Part shown: positions 1 through 8,192 of the stretch, piece by piece
Numbering within the stretch: the stretch's first letter is position 1
How the letters are laid out: each line of letters starts with the position of its first letter
Assembly: GCA_001920415.1 (NCBI GenBank)
Contig: MNJR01000019.1
Span: 9,913-42,031 of the forward strand
Source of the DNA: Acidobacteria bacterium 13_1_20CM_3_53_8
GTDB lineage: Bacteria; Acidobacteriota; Blastocatellia; Pyrinomonadales; Pyrinomonadaceae
Direction: 5' to 3'
Length of the DNA stretch: 32,119 nt
Made by a program: the position numbers and the translations under genes
Notes under the pieces: model-generated
Database searches by the model: none
The model's input: only the letters and a program-made list of their open reading frames with translations
What the model was told of the DNA's origin: nothing

Positions 1-52
1 TGTGAGGCGTAACGACAAGCTTTGCTTTCACCGATTGCTGAAGCTTTTCCAT
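1..52 (-). CDS. 5' end of an unidentified protein (truncated by window edge)
   Basis: An ATG at 52-50 opens a frame that runs off the left edge with no stop, giving 17 codons (MEKLQQSVKAKLVVTPH). A good sigma-70-type promoter sits directly upstream (see 59-86) and supports this as a real start. No Shine-Dalgarno sequence precedes the ATG, which fits a leaderless message. Too little of the protein is present to name it. Confidence 0.45.
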   Translation of the reverse strand, partial: MEKLQQSVKAKLVVTPH

Positions 53-58
53 GCGCTT

Positions 59-86
59 ATTGTATCGCAGTTGGGCGCATGTTCAA
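59..86 (-). promoter_or_regulatory. Sigma-70-type promoter, leaderless arrangement
   Basis: On the minus strand, a -35 TTGAAC (86-81), a 16-nt spacer and a -10 TACAAT (64-59) are followed after only 6 nt by the ATG at 52. The expected transcription start falls on or next to the ATG, so the mRNA would have essentially no leader. Confidence 0.5.
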
Positions 87-175
87 CCTTGAATCCTGAA
101 ATTGTAGGGCGCTTCCTCCCCGCCATAAATGGCAGGGTCTCCGCGCCGTTACCGGGAGTTGCCCGATGAAAGTAA

Positions 176-386
176 AGCCCACGAGAGTGGGCGACAGAAT
201 AAAGCCCAGCACGTCAGTGCTGGGTTAGCGTAGCAATAAAAATTATCAAACCCCGCGCAAGCGGGCGACAGATGTTTGATTAATAATGCTCTGTCGCCCG
301 CTAAAGCGGGCTTGATTATCTTTTTGGCAACTCTAACCCAGCACTGACGTGCTGGGCTTTATTCTGTCGCCGTCTTCGACGGCTTA
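176..386. repeat. Nested modular palindromes (REP-like cluster)
   Basis: A perfect 38-bp inverted repeat (191-228 with 333-370) encloses a smaller pair (261-271 with 291-301) that shares the word GCGGGCGACAG/CTGTCGCCCGC. Each module is itself a short hairpin: CCCAGCACGTCAGTGCTGGG occurs in both outer arms, CCGCGCAAGCGGG and CCCGCTAAAGCGGG lie inside, and CCCACGAGAGTGGG sits just before the left arm. A further palindrome, GCCGTCTTCGACGGC (369-383), follows and recurs at 10899. The word GCGACAG follows several of the hairpins. No gene is seen in 53-396. The region resembles a composite of REP-like elements between two divergent genes. Confidence 0.85.
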
Positions 387-396
387 GGAAACTTTA

Positions 397-425
397 TTGA
401 GTGAAAAGATTTTTCGGCGTATGCT
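397..425 (+). promoter_or_regulatory. Sigma-70-type promoter for the UPF0182 gene, leaderless arrangement
   Basis: TTGAGT (397-402), a 17-nt spacer and TATGCT (420-425) are followed by 6 nt and then the ATG at 432. There is no Shine-Dalgarno sequence, so the message probably starts at or within a few nucleotides of the start codon. Confidence 0.55.
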
Positions 426-431
426 ATCGCC

Positions 432-3296
432 ATGGCTCATCCATTGCAGGACTTTGACGGACAGGTGATTGACGTTGAGCCGCCAAGACAATTTCGCTGG
501 CGGCGCTGGTTCATTCTTGCCATCATCCTCTCAATCGTCTTCGCCTCGTTCCGATTCTTCTCCATATATCTTTCCGCGCTGTGGTTCGGCTCCTTAGGCT
601 ACTCTTCCGTCTACTGGTACATGTTCAGGCTGAAGCTGGGACTGTTCGCAGCGTTCGCTGTGCTGACGTTCCTTATCTTGCGCGGCGCGTTCTGGTTGAT
701 TGAGCGCACGTTCTCGACCTCTGCGCTCGAACGGCGCACAATTCTTCTGAATAATCAGCCAGTCTCAATCTCTCCAGCACGCGTTGTTGGCCCAATCGCG
801 TGGGTCGTTTCCATAATAGCAGCGCTCTTTGCAGGCTCTGCCATGCGCGATAGTTGGCGACGCTTCGCGCTCTATTTCAATCAGGCACAGACAAGCCTCC
901 CCGATCCTATCTTTCATAAGCCGCTAGGGTTTTATCTCTTCAACTTGCCCGTTTATCAATTGCTGAGCGGCTGGCTGGTCTCCTTAGCTTTCATCATCCT
1001 TGGCGCTACGATTCTTTTAGCTCTGCTCTCGCTGCCGCAGAAACAGCGCGTGGCTGCCACTCAGGCTTCGCGTCGAACGAGCGTCGCGGCGGTTTCGATT
1101 GCGCTCGCCGTGTGGCTGCTACTTCTGGCGTGGCGTTTTTATCTCTCGCGCTTCCCTTACCTCTGGGAAGACCATCAGACTTTCACGGGCGCGAGCTATA
1201 CGGAAGCTAACTATCTTCTTCCAGGCCTCTTTCTAGTAGCAATTGCACTGGCCGTAGCCGCGCTCATTTCGCTTCTTAACGCTTTTGCTCAGAAAAGACT
1301 GCGACTTCTAATCGTCGCAGCCGCTCTTCCGATTCTCGTTTACATCGTCGCAGGCGTGATAGTCCCCGCTTACGTGACCAGTTTTGTGGTTAAGCCCAAC
1401 GAGCTTGCGCGCGAAACGCCGTACATACAGGAAAACATCACCGCCACGCGAAGGGCTTTCAATATAGAGAACATAGAGCAGCGCGAGTTCACGCCCGACA
1501 CAGGCAACGCCGCGCTCGATCTTGAGCACAACCGCGCGACGCTAGACAACATTCGCCTCTGGGATTGGCGTGCGCTTCAGGACACGCTGCGTCAGATTCA
1601 AGAGATACGAACCTACTACGATTTCCCGGACGTTGACGTTGATCGCTACACGGTCGGCGGGCAGAAGCGACAGATGATGTTAGCGCCGCGCGAGATTGAC
1701 CAGAGCAAGCTGCCGGAACAATCGCGCAATTGGATAAACGAGCGGCTCATATACACGCACGGCTACGGCGTGACTATGAACACTGCGAACGGCTTCACGC
1801 CAGAAGGCATGCCGCAGTTCGTTCTGTCGAACATGCCCATTGAAGCGAGCGCGGCTGAGATTAAAGTCACGCGGCCTGAAATCTATTTTGGGGAAAAGAC
1901 CAGCGAGACCGTTTACGTCAAGACGCGCGAGAACGAGTTTGATTTTCCGCAGGGCGAGGCGAACAACTACACGACTTATCAGGGAACGGGCGGCATACAG
2001 ATTGGCAGCGGGCTTCGCCGATTCTTGCTCGCGTGGGCGCTGGGCGATTTTAAGAATCTTACTTTCTCAGACCGCATCACGCCGGAAAGCCGCGCGCTTC
2101 TCAACCGCAACATATACGAACGTGTGCAAGCAATCGCGCCGTTCCTTTATTACGACAGCGATCCTTACATCACTGTCTCTGATGACGGGAAACTTTATTG
2201 GATAATTGACGCCTTTACGGAATCTTCGACCTATCCTTACTCGCGCCACTACAAGGCTGGCGATGAGTCTGTCAACTACATACGCAACAGTTGCAAGGCT
2301 GTCATTGACGCTTACAACGGGACGACCACGTTCTACATCTTCGACTCGCAAGACCCTCTGATTAATTCCTATAAAAATAGTTTCCCAGCACTCTTCCACG
2401 ACGCGAGCGAGATGCCCGCAGACTTGCGCGCTCACGTGCGTTACCCCGAAACTCTGATTAAGACGCAGGGCGATGTCTTCAGCCTCTACCACACGCAGAA
2501 CACCAAAGTATTTTTTCAACGCGAAGATGTTTGGAGCATAGCGACTCAGGTTTCCTTGAACAATCAGGGTCAACATCAGACTGAAATGGTCGAGCCTTAT
2601 TACGTGCTGATGCAATTGCCGGGCGAGGCTATATCCAACGAGTTCGTTTCTATACTGCCGTTCACTCCTGCGAATCGCCCGAACATGATTGGCTGGCTCG
2701 CAGGGCGCTGTGACGGCGAGCATTACGGGTCGCTTCTTATCTACAACTTCCCGAAATCGAAACTTGTAGAAGGCCCCATACAAATAGAGGCGCGCATAGA
2801 CCAGAACGCGCAGCTCTCCGGGCAGTTCACGCTCTGGAACCAGCAAGGCTCGCGCGTGCGTCGCGGAAATCTTCTGGTAGTTCCCATCGGCCATTCACTT
2901 CTCTATGTAGAACCTGTCTATCTTCAGGCTGAGCGCAGCCCCATGCCTGAATTGCGACTCGTGGTCGTTGCAACGCAGGACAATCTTGCCTACGGCCCGA
3001 CCTTCGCAGACGCTATGGCTAGCCTCTTAGGCGCAGACGCCGCAAGACAATTGGCTCAAGGCGCGCAGCAACAACAAGGTCAGACTAAACCTCAGCAGCA
3101 GGAGAACGCAGAGGCCGCCGCGCCGCAACCATCGCCTCCGCCTGCCAACACGCAACAGTTGATTGATCGCGCCATACAGGAGTTCGACGAGTACCAGCGA
3201 TTGACCGCACAGGGTAAGCTTGGCGAAGCCGGACAAAAGCTGGAGCAACACAGGCGAACGCTCGAAGAACTGAAGAAAGCAAGCGGAAGGCCATAA
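432..3296 (+). CDS. UPF0182 (COG1615) family integral membrane protein
   Basis: A 954-residue membrane protein of the UPF0182 family; the biochemical function of the family is not established. The N-terminal third carries about seven hydrophobic segments (roughly residues 24-45, 65-88, 115-138, 170-200, 220-236, 265-285 and 295-318). A long, probably extracytoplasmic domain follows with family hallmarks such as NERLIYTHGYGVTMN, TPEGMPQFVLSNMP, RPEIYFGE, ITPESRALLNRNIYERV and APFLYYDSDPY. The C-terminus has a Gln/Pro-rich linker (about 880-910) and a short charged helix (about 912-950), as in other members. Length is typical of the family. The start is fixed by the promoter immediately upstream. 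The receiver-domain gene follows 95 bp later on the same strand and may be co-transcribed. Confidence 0.93.
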   Translation: MAHPLQDFDGQVIDVEPPRQFRWRRWFILAIILSIVFASFRFFSIYLSALWFGSLGYSSVYWYMFRLKLGLFAAFAVLTFLILRGAFWLIERTFSTSALERRTILLNNQPVSISPARVVGPIAWVVSIIAALFAGSAMRDSWRRFALYFNQAQTSLPDPIFHKPLGFYLFNLPVYQLLSGWLVSLAFIILGATILLALLSLPQKQRVAATQASRRTSVAAVSIALAVWLLLLAWRFYLSRFPYLWEDHQTFTGASYTEANYLLPGLFLVAIALAVAALISLLNAFAQKRLRLLIVAAALPILVYIVAGVIVPAYVTSFVVKPNELARETPYIQENITATRRAFNIENIEQREFTPDTGNAALDLEHNRATLDNIRLWDWRALQDTLRQIQEIRTYYDFPDVDVDRYTVGGQKRQMMLAPREIDQSKLPEQSRNWINERLIYTHGYGVTMNTANGFTPEGMPQFVLSNMPIEASAAEIKVTRPEIYFGEKTSETVYVKTRENEFDFPQGEANNYTTYQGTGGIQIGSGLRRFLLAWALGDFKNLTFSDRITPESRALLNRNIYERVQAIAPFLYYDSDPYITVSDDGKLYWIIDAFTESSTYPYSRHYKAGDESVNYIRNSCKAVIDAYNGTTTFYIFDSQDPLINSYKNSFPALFHDASEMPADLRAHVRYPETLIKTQGDVFSLYHTQNTKVFFQREDVWSIATQVSLNNQGQHQTEMVEPYYVLMQLPGEAISNEFVSILPFTPANRPNMIGWLAGRCDGEHYGSLLIYNFPKSKLVEGPIQIEARIDQNAQLSGQFTLWNQQGSRVRRGNLLVVPIGHSLLYVEPVYLQAERSPMPELRLVVVATQDNLAYGPTFADAMASLLGADAARQLAQGAQQQQGQTKPQQQENAEAAAPQPSPPPANTQQLIDRAIQEFDEYQRLTAQGKLGEAGQKLEQHRRTLEELKKASGRP

Positions 3297-3303
3297 GAAA
3301 GAA

Positions 3304-3387
3304 CAGTTTTCAGTTTTTAGTTTTCAGTTTTCAGAAATGAAGCGGAAAGCTTTTTACTGAAAACTGAAAACTAAAAACTGAAAACTG
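3304..3387. repeat. Word-repeat hairpin, family A (CAGTTTTCAGTTTTTAGTTTT type)
   Basis: Two perfect 31-bp inverted arms (3304-3334 and 3357-3387) are built from the words TTTTCAG and TTTTTAG and separated by 22 nt. The same 31-bp arm recurs exactly at 19900-19930/19952-19982 and, as a single arm, at 28117-28147. Here it ends 4 nt before a start codon. Confidence 0.93.
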
Positions 3388-3391
3388 TTTT

Positions 3392-3772
3392 ATGAGTCGA
3401 GTGCTAATCGTCGAAGATAACGAAGAACGTTGCGCGTGGTTCCACGAGAAGTTCGAGGCGGCAGAGCGCGACGTGACGTGCGACGTGCGCGAGGCCATAG
3501 AGTGGCTGGCCGAGCGTGACTATTCCGTAATCATGCTAGACCACGACCTCGCCGACGAGCACTACTATTCTGACGAACCTGACGACGAGCGCACGGGCTA
3601 CGCCGTAGCCGCATGGCTCGCCGCACACCCTGACCGCCAGCGCGACGCCACCATCATCATACACTCGCTCAACTTCGCAGGCTCGCGCCGCATGCTAGAC
3701 ACCTTACGCGACGCAGGCCGCGACGCCGAGTACGTTCCATTCCATTATTTGCAATCGGGATTGAGGATGTAA
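3392..3772 (+). CDS. Stand-alone receiver-like protein (cyclic-phosphate processing Receiver family)
   Basis: A 126-residue single-domain protein with a CheY-like beginning (SRVLIVEDNEERCAWF) and the motif VIMLDHDLAD (about residues 46-55) in place of the usual phospho-acceptor strand. The DHD motif, the acidic loop DEHYYSDEPDDERTGYAVAAWL and the later IIHSLNFAGSRRM fit the REC-like family predicted to process cyclic phosphates better than a two-component response regulator. No output domain or histidine kinase is nearby. The start codon lies 4 nt after a repeat arm and has no Shine-Dalgarno sequence. The gene may be read from the UPF0182 promoter. Confidence 0.8.
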   Translation: MSRVLIVEDNEERCAWFHEKFEAAERDVTCDVREAIEWLAERDYSVIMLDHDLADEHYYSDEPDDERTGYAVAAWLAAHPDRQRDATIIIHSLNFAGSRRMLDTLRDAGRDAEYVPFHYLQSGLRM

Positions 3773-3788
3773 GAAAGCTCAGATTAAA

Positions 3789-3832
3789 GGATTGTCGAAG
3801 TCTCGACGAGCACGCCGAGACTTCGACAATCC
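3789..3832. terminator. Strong hairpin between convergent genes
   Basis: Perfect 17-bp inverted arms (3789-3805 and 3816-3832) surround a 10-nt loop, in the gap between the rightward receiver gene and the leftward gene ending at 3895. There is no T-tract on either side, so it is either a bidirectional, non-canonical terminator or a REP-like element. Confidence 0.5.
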
Positions 3833-3894
3833 ATGTGTAGCAGTAGCTAGTCTAGATAGCGCTCCGAGACTTGGCGAACGCCAGCTTAAATAGG

Positions 3895-6483
3895 CTACGG
3901 TGTATGCGGGGCTAAAGCGAACGCTGTCGGTAAGCCGGATGCGTTCAGTCCCGAGAGTTGGCTCCAGCCGTCAGTCGCCAATGCATAGACGCTCAGATTC
4001 ATGGCAAAGGCGGCCTTCGTGCAATCAGGAGAACCGGGAGGCTTGTTCTCTGTGAGGAGCGTGTGAACCGAGACGTTCTTGGAATAGACGCTTGAGGGGT
4101 CGCGCGTGAAGCCGTCTACTGGACTGCTCGCCACCGTCTGGTTTCCACTGGTCGCGGCGCTCGCTGAACTCACATAATTCGATGCCCCTCGGTAAATCGT
4201 AAAGCCGAAGGTTGCGAAGTTATGCGGATGAGCCGCTTTGAACTCAAGATGCACGTCATTATTGTGATCGAAGGCGGGGTTGTATTCGATAAACCCGCAA
4301 TTGGCGTCCACCGTCAAGTGGCCTGCCGACGCGTCGCTTATCTGGTGAATCTCGGCTGTGCATGGGTTGTTGTCCACACGCAGCACCATCTGGAAACCGA
4401 TTACATTGTGTGGGGGTGAACTATCTCTAATCAGGTAGTGCTCGCCGGGCACTGCGGTGGCAACGGTCTGTGTACCGAATGGCGCGTCAGTCGTCGCAAC
4501 TTTGAGCGCCACCCCGGCAGCCGTCAGGTCAACAAGCTGCGGAGCACCGCCGACGATTCTGAACAACTCAAGCTTCAAACGGTATTTACCGGCTGCTAGA
4601 GCAGCATCTCCTCCTTCCAGCAAATGTGAGAGGAAGTGGGCGCTGGATAAGTCCTCGTGTGCGTCAATCGCAGACCAATCAATGCCCGGAGACGGTGGGT
4701 CAATAGGCTGAATCTTGAAAAGGTCCTGGCCGGGGAATTCTGGCACAGGCCCCAGAGGATAGGCTGGGAAGCTCAAGTTACCGCCAGAGTCTATCACTGA
4801 ATAGTGTCTGACGACCGTCGCCCCAATTGAATGCCAGCTATCAGAGACGGGTGTTGTGCCGTTGCTTTGAGTGAGACGCATGTATGACCAGCGGTAATGC
4901 GTAATGCCTGCGGCTATTAACGCTGCTCGGCTAAACCAGACGCGCGGCTCCAGAATTCCGCCGAAGGGACGAGGTGGGTCATCAGTCGTCAGTCCGGCTA
5001 ATGGATCAATAGCAGGATTTGCGCCGCTGTAATCTCTTATCTCGTGCATGCTGACAACATCGCCGACGGACAGAACTGCCACCTGCATCCCCGTCAGGTC
5101 AGGTTCACCCCCGCAGGGTATTGCTCGCGGGTCTGTCACGTGGATTGTGACCTCGCTGCCGCACGCATAATCCCAGTAGGTGTGACATGGGATTGACGGC
5201 TTGTAAACTGGAGTCCACACGCCGCCGATTGAATACTCCACCCAGAAGTAGAGATCTGGCTGATCGTAGCAGCAGGCATACCAGATCGTTGTATCGAAGC
5301 GCCCTTGCGCGTCCGTCTCCAACACGTCCAGTTCATCACACCTGTACCACCACCAGAGCCAATCCCAGTAGCATAAATACGGGCGTAGTAGTTGAACGTT
5401 ATCCACCAGCGCCTGCCTGACGAGGTTTGTTGACGAAGACATCAGCGCGGCTCTGGTCTCCAATTTCATAGGCGAGGACATCATCTGTTGACTGCGTGTG
5501 CCGGTTTGTAGGCTGCTCATTTCACGAGGTGGTAAAGGTTGCGGGTTCAACGCTACGGCGTCGAAACGTGAGGCCATCTCGCTTATTGCGCCTATCTGCA
5601 AGCGTCCCGGTCTGCCAGGAGGTTCAGGTTGTGGGTTCAAGGCTACGGCGTCGAGACGTGATGCTATGCCTCCTGCTGCGCTCGACAGTCGCGCCCGATT
5701 CATCCTGGCTATATTCTCCGGCGAGGGATCAACTACGCGCGTGTCATACTTGAAGGGAGGAGGGTCTGGAAGCGGTATAGGGAAGCGAACGGGCTGCTCT
5801 ACGAGGTAGATCAAATCATCACGCAAGCGGTAGACGAGATCATCCGGCAATCGCCAGATGATGATTGGCAAAGGGTCCACTTCGCAGATGTGCACGCGAG
5901 CGTGACAGATGGGCAACTCTGTTGTCGTGCCGCCAATCGTAATAGGTCTTACCACCCGACCTCGCACACGACACTTGCACAATAGCCAGCATTTCCAGTA
6001 GTTCTCCGGGATGCCCAGAATCTCCTGAACACTCGCTTCGCGGTTGAATTTCCAGAAGGGTTCGTAAGCGTTCAAACGCTCCATATCTTTCAGAGTCATC
6101 CGCTCCGGCTTCGTTTTTGTCGGAGGCGGTGGCGCAACAAAAATACGTGCGTATCTTGCCTGATCTGGTCTCAAAGCAAGCTGCGCATGCTCGCCCGTGA
6201 CAGGCGCGCTGGCGATTAGATTGCCCGTACGATCAAAGGCGTAGGCTGTGAGCTTGATGTCCTGTTGTGGCTGGCCTTCAAAGCCCACCTTAACTCTTAT
6301 ACCTTGCGTCTGATTATCCCTCCCCGGACGGTTCTTATCCTGACTGCCCTCTTCATTCATGATCTTTTCCTCCTTTTGATTCTTAGGCTTAGTGGTTAGG
6401 CCACCTGCCCTATACAGGGCAAAGATAAGCACTACGATTAGGATCAGCAGCAGTGCTATGACCAATGCTTCCACGATGAGCAC
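3895..6483 (-). CDS. Large protein of unknown function with two ALNPQPxPP motifs and a carboxypeptidase-regulatory-like module
   Basis: An 862-residue protein whose function I do not recognise. The first ~25 residues are one hydrophobic segment (GTG start at 6483). In frame, an ATG at 6360 (residue 42) has a far better ribosome site (AAAGGAGG, 8 nt away), so a soluble 821-residue form is likely, alone or beside the anchored one. Residues ~55-115 look like a small beta domain. Around 165-185 lies CWLLCKCRVRGRVV. Two near-identical units of the form SRxDAVALNPQPxPP lie at ~277-292 and ~304-320. They are followed by a Trp/Cys-rich stretch and LETDAQGRFDT (~385), typical of carboxypeptidase-regulatory/transthyretin-like folds. 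The C-terminal third is beta-rich and ends in a domain with CGFIEYNPAFD and HNFATFGFTIYRG. The motif ALNPQPLPP recurs, from memory, in hypothetical proteins of several phyla; its role is unknown. Confidence 0.8.
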   Translation of the reverse strand: MLIVEALVIALLLILIVVLIFALYRAGGLTTKPKNQKEEKIMNEEGSQDKNRPGRDNQTQGIRVKVGFEGQPQQDIKLTAYAFDRTGNLIASAPVTGEHAQLALRPDQARYARIFVAPPPPTKTKPERMTLKDMERLNAYEPFWKFNREASVQEILGIPENYWKCWLLCKCRVRGRVVRPITIGGTTTELPICHARVHICEVDPLPIIIWRLPDDLVYRLRDDLIYLVEQPVRFPIPLPDPPPFKYDTRVVDPSPENIARMNRARLSSAAGGIASRLDAVALNPQPEPPGRPGRLQIGAISEMASRFDAVALNPQPLPPREMSSLQTGTRSQQMMSSPMKLETRAALMSSSTNLVRQALVDNVQLLRPYLCYWDWLWWWYRCDELDVLETDAQGRFDTTIWYACCYDQPDLYFWVEYSIGGVWTPVYKPSIPCHTYWDYACGSEVTIHVTDPRAIPCGGEPDLTGMQVAVLSVGDVVSMHEIRDYSGANPAIDPLAGLTTDDPPRPFGGILEPRVWFSRAALIAAGITHYRWSYMRLTQSNGTTPVSDSWHSIGATVVRHYSVIDSGGNLSFPAYPLGPVPEFPGQDLFKIQPIDPPSPGIDWSAIDAHEDLSSAHFLSHLLEGGDAALAAGKYRLKLELFRIVGGAPQLVDLTAAGVALKVATTDAPFGTQTVATAVPGEHYLIRDSSPPHNVIGFQMVLRVDNNPCTAEIHQISDASAGHLTVDANCGFIEYNPAFDHNNDVHLEFKAAHPHNFATFGFTIYRGASNYVSSASAATSGNQTVASSPVDGFTRDPSSVYSKNVSVHTLLTENKPPGSPDCTKAAFAMNLSVYALATDGWSQLSGLNASGLPTAFALAPHTP

Positions 6484-6772
6484 ATCCCACTAGACGGTCA
6501 ACGCCCCCTGGTGTCCGAAGTTCGAAAGCTATATTCAACGCTGTGGTCGGGTAGCGTTCAGGCCCAATAGGTGATTAGGTTTGACGGACGTTACTGGTGA
6601 AAAAACACGTTAGCGTTATTTTTAGGTACATGCTGAAATCCTGACTGCAATATTCGTACCAGCAGAATGTTGGATGGTTACAAGCTGAAATTCTCGTTGT
6701 ATTGGTGAGCGCAAATCTTTCAGGTGTCTACCCAAGATTACACGGGTCTACATTCGTTGACGCCTATAAAAC
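6484..6772. other. Intergenic region, no gene seen
   Basis: I see no convincing coding frame, RNA or strong promoter here. A TATAGC-like box in the minus direction near 6520 could serve the downstream ALNPQPxPP gene, but its -35 is poor. Confidence 0.4.
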
Positions 6773-6905
6773 AGTGATGAGTGATGAGTGATAAGTGATA
6801 AGAGGAAGAGTTTCAAGTTTCAAGTTAAAGAAGCTTTCCTAACTTGAAACCTGAAACTTGAAACTTGAAACCTTCTTATCACTTATTACTCATCACTCAT
6901 CACTT
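6773..6905. repeat. Nested word-repeat hairpins, families B (AGTGATGAGTGATAAG) and C (TTTCAAGTTTCAAG)
   Basis: The outer arms (about 6773-6803 and 6872-6905) are tandem variants of AGTGATGAGTGATAAGTGATAA. They enclose a second, unrelated inverted pair (about 6810-6827 and 6840-6871) made of GTTTCAA/TTGAAAC words around a short centre with AAGCTT. One complete hairpin lies inside another, as at 15671-15801. The right outer arm ends 4 nt before the stop codon of the phosphatase gene. Confidence 0.9.
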
Positions 6906-6908
6906 CTT

Positions 6909-8192
6909 TTAATGCCCAACAATCAAGTAGGTGGTGTCGTCGTAGTTGGGCGCGCCTATGCGGAAGCGGTCTAGGTCTGAGAGCAGCGCTGCGCCGATTT
7001 TTGAGACCTCGTGTTGATTAATCTTTTCCCGACATGCGTACAGACGTTCAAAATCGTACTGCTCGCCTTTTGTGTTCTCTGCGTCCGTTACTCCGTCGCT
7101 GAAAAGCACAAGGCGCTCGCCAGCCTTGAACTCCGTCTCGTTTGTTTCGTAAGTTGTTCCCGGCAGAAGACCGATGGGCATTTCTCCCGCTTCAAGATTT
7201 CTTTCCTGCGCGTCGTTCGCGTAGAGCCAGAAGGGCGGCAAGTGACCCGCGTTAACGAACCGCATGCGATTGCGGTCAGCGTTGACTATGCCTAGAAACA
7301 TCGTGGCGTATGTGCCAAGCGGAGTGACCGCGTCCACCCTGGAGTTCAGTTCTGTGGCGAGCTTTCCTAGATCGTGCTCTGCTCTGACTAATGCGCGAAG
7401 CTCTGTCTGAAGCGTAGTCATCAATAGCGCCGCGCCAATACCTTTGCCGCTCACGTCCGCGACCCAGAACGCGCACTCGCCACCGGGAAGCATAAGCGCG
7501 TCGTACGTATCACCACCAACATCGTAGCAAGCCTGGCTGTGCCCCCATGCGCAGTAAGGCTCAGGGAGATTGATGTTGCCGGGCGAAGGCAAAAGCCTCT
7601 GCTGAATCTTCCGGGCAAGCTCAAGCTCTGTCGTCAGGCGATGAGCGCGCATAGCCTCTTGCGTTAACTGCTCGCGCTCAACTGCGACAGCGGCGACCGC
7701 AGCGAATGATTCCAGATAGACAAGGTCTTCTTCCGTGAACTCGCCGCGCCTGGCGTTGATAGCCTGAAGCGCACCAAGAATTTCGTCCTCAGACTTTCTG
7801 AGCGGCACACACAGCATTGTCTCTGTGCGGTAGCCAGTACGCATGTCAGTCGTGCGGTCGAATCTCTCGTCCGTCTGCACGTCGTTGATAAGAAGGCTCT
7901 CGCCTGTCTCCGTGACGTATCCTGCCAGCCCAGTGCCCTTCTCAAGAATGATTTCAAGATGGCGCGAGCCTGCCATGCGACGAGCGTGAATTTTTCCAGT
8001 GCGCCTGTCGCTCAAAAACACTGTCGCCCGGTCGCAATCCAGTTGCGCGGGGATGAGTTCCAGAATCGCCTGTAGTATATCATCAAGGCTCGCTGCGCGG
8101 TTCAGCGATTCGCTGGCTATTACCAGCGCTTCCAAACGTTGGAGTCGTTTATGTTTTGGGAGATTCTGTAGAGCCGTCGTTGCGCTTGTCAA
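6909..8192 (-). CDS. GAF-domain PP2C/SpoIIE-type serine phosphatase (RsbU/P-like regulator)
   Basis: A 427-residue cytoplasmic signalling protein. A GAF sensor occupies about residues 20-175 (LESFAAVAAVAVEREQL near its end), followed by a short helical linker ending in ARKIQQRLLPS. A SpoIIE-type phosphatase domain covers ~205-425. Metal-binding motifs of the PP2C fold are present: DVGGDTYDA, VADVSGKGIGAALLM, FVNAGHLPPFW, LFSDGVTDAEN and NYDDTTYLIV. Such proteins usually dephosphorylate an anti-sigma-factor antagonist, but no STAS or HPK partner gene is nearby. The start is TTG, chosen because GGAGG lies 8 nt upstream. A four-codon frame (ATG GAG GAC GTT TGA) ends directly against this TTG, which could couple initiation. 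Confidence 0.92.
   Translation of the reverse strand: MTSATTALQNLPKHKRLQRLEALVIASESLNRAASLDDILQAILELIPAQLDCDRATVFLSDRRTGKIHARRMAGSRHLEIILEKGTGLAGYVTETGESLLINDVQTDERFDRTTDMRTGYRTETMLCVPLRKSEDEILGALQAINARRGEFTEEDLVYLESFAAVAAVAVEREQLTQEAMRAHRLTTELELARKIQQRLLPSPGNINLPEPYCAWGHSQACYDVGGDTYDALMLPGGECAFWVADVSGKGIGAALLMTTLQTELRALVRAEHDLGKLATELNSRVDAVTPLGTYATMFLGIVNADRNRMRFVNAGHLPPFWLYANDAQERNLEAGEMPIGLLPGTTYETNETEFKAGERLVLFSDGVTDAENTKGEQYDFERLYACREKINQHEVSKIGAALLSDLDRFRIGAPNYDDTTYLIVGH

Noticed and set aside
2067-2894. A 275-codon open frame on the minus strand inside the UPF0182 gene
   Set aside because: It lies wholly opposite a well-recognised coding region and shows no domain or ribosome site.
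3392-3772. An ordinary two-component response regulator
   Set aside because: The motif LDHDL and the acidic loop differ from phospho-accepting receivers, and no kinase or output domain is present.
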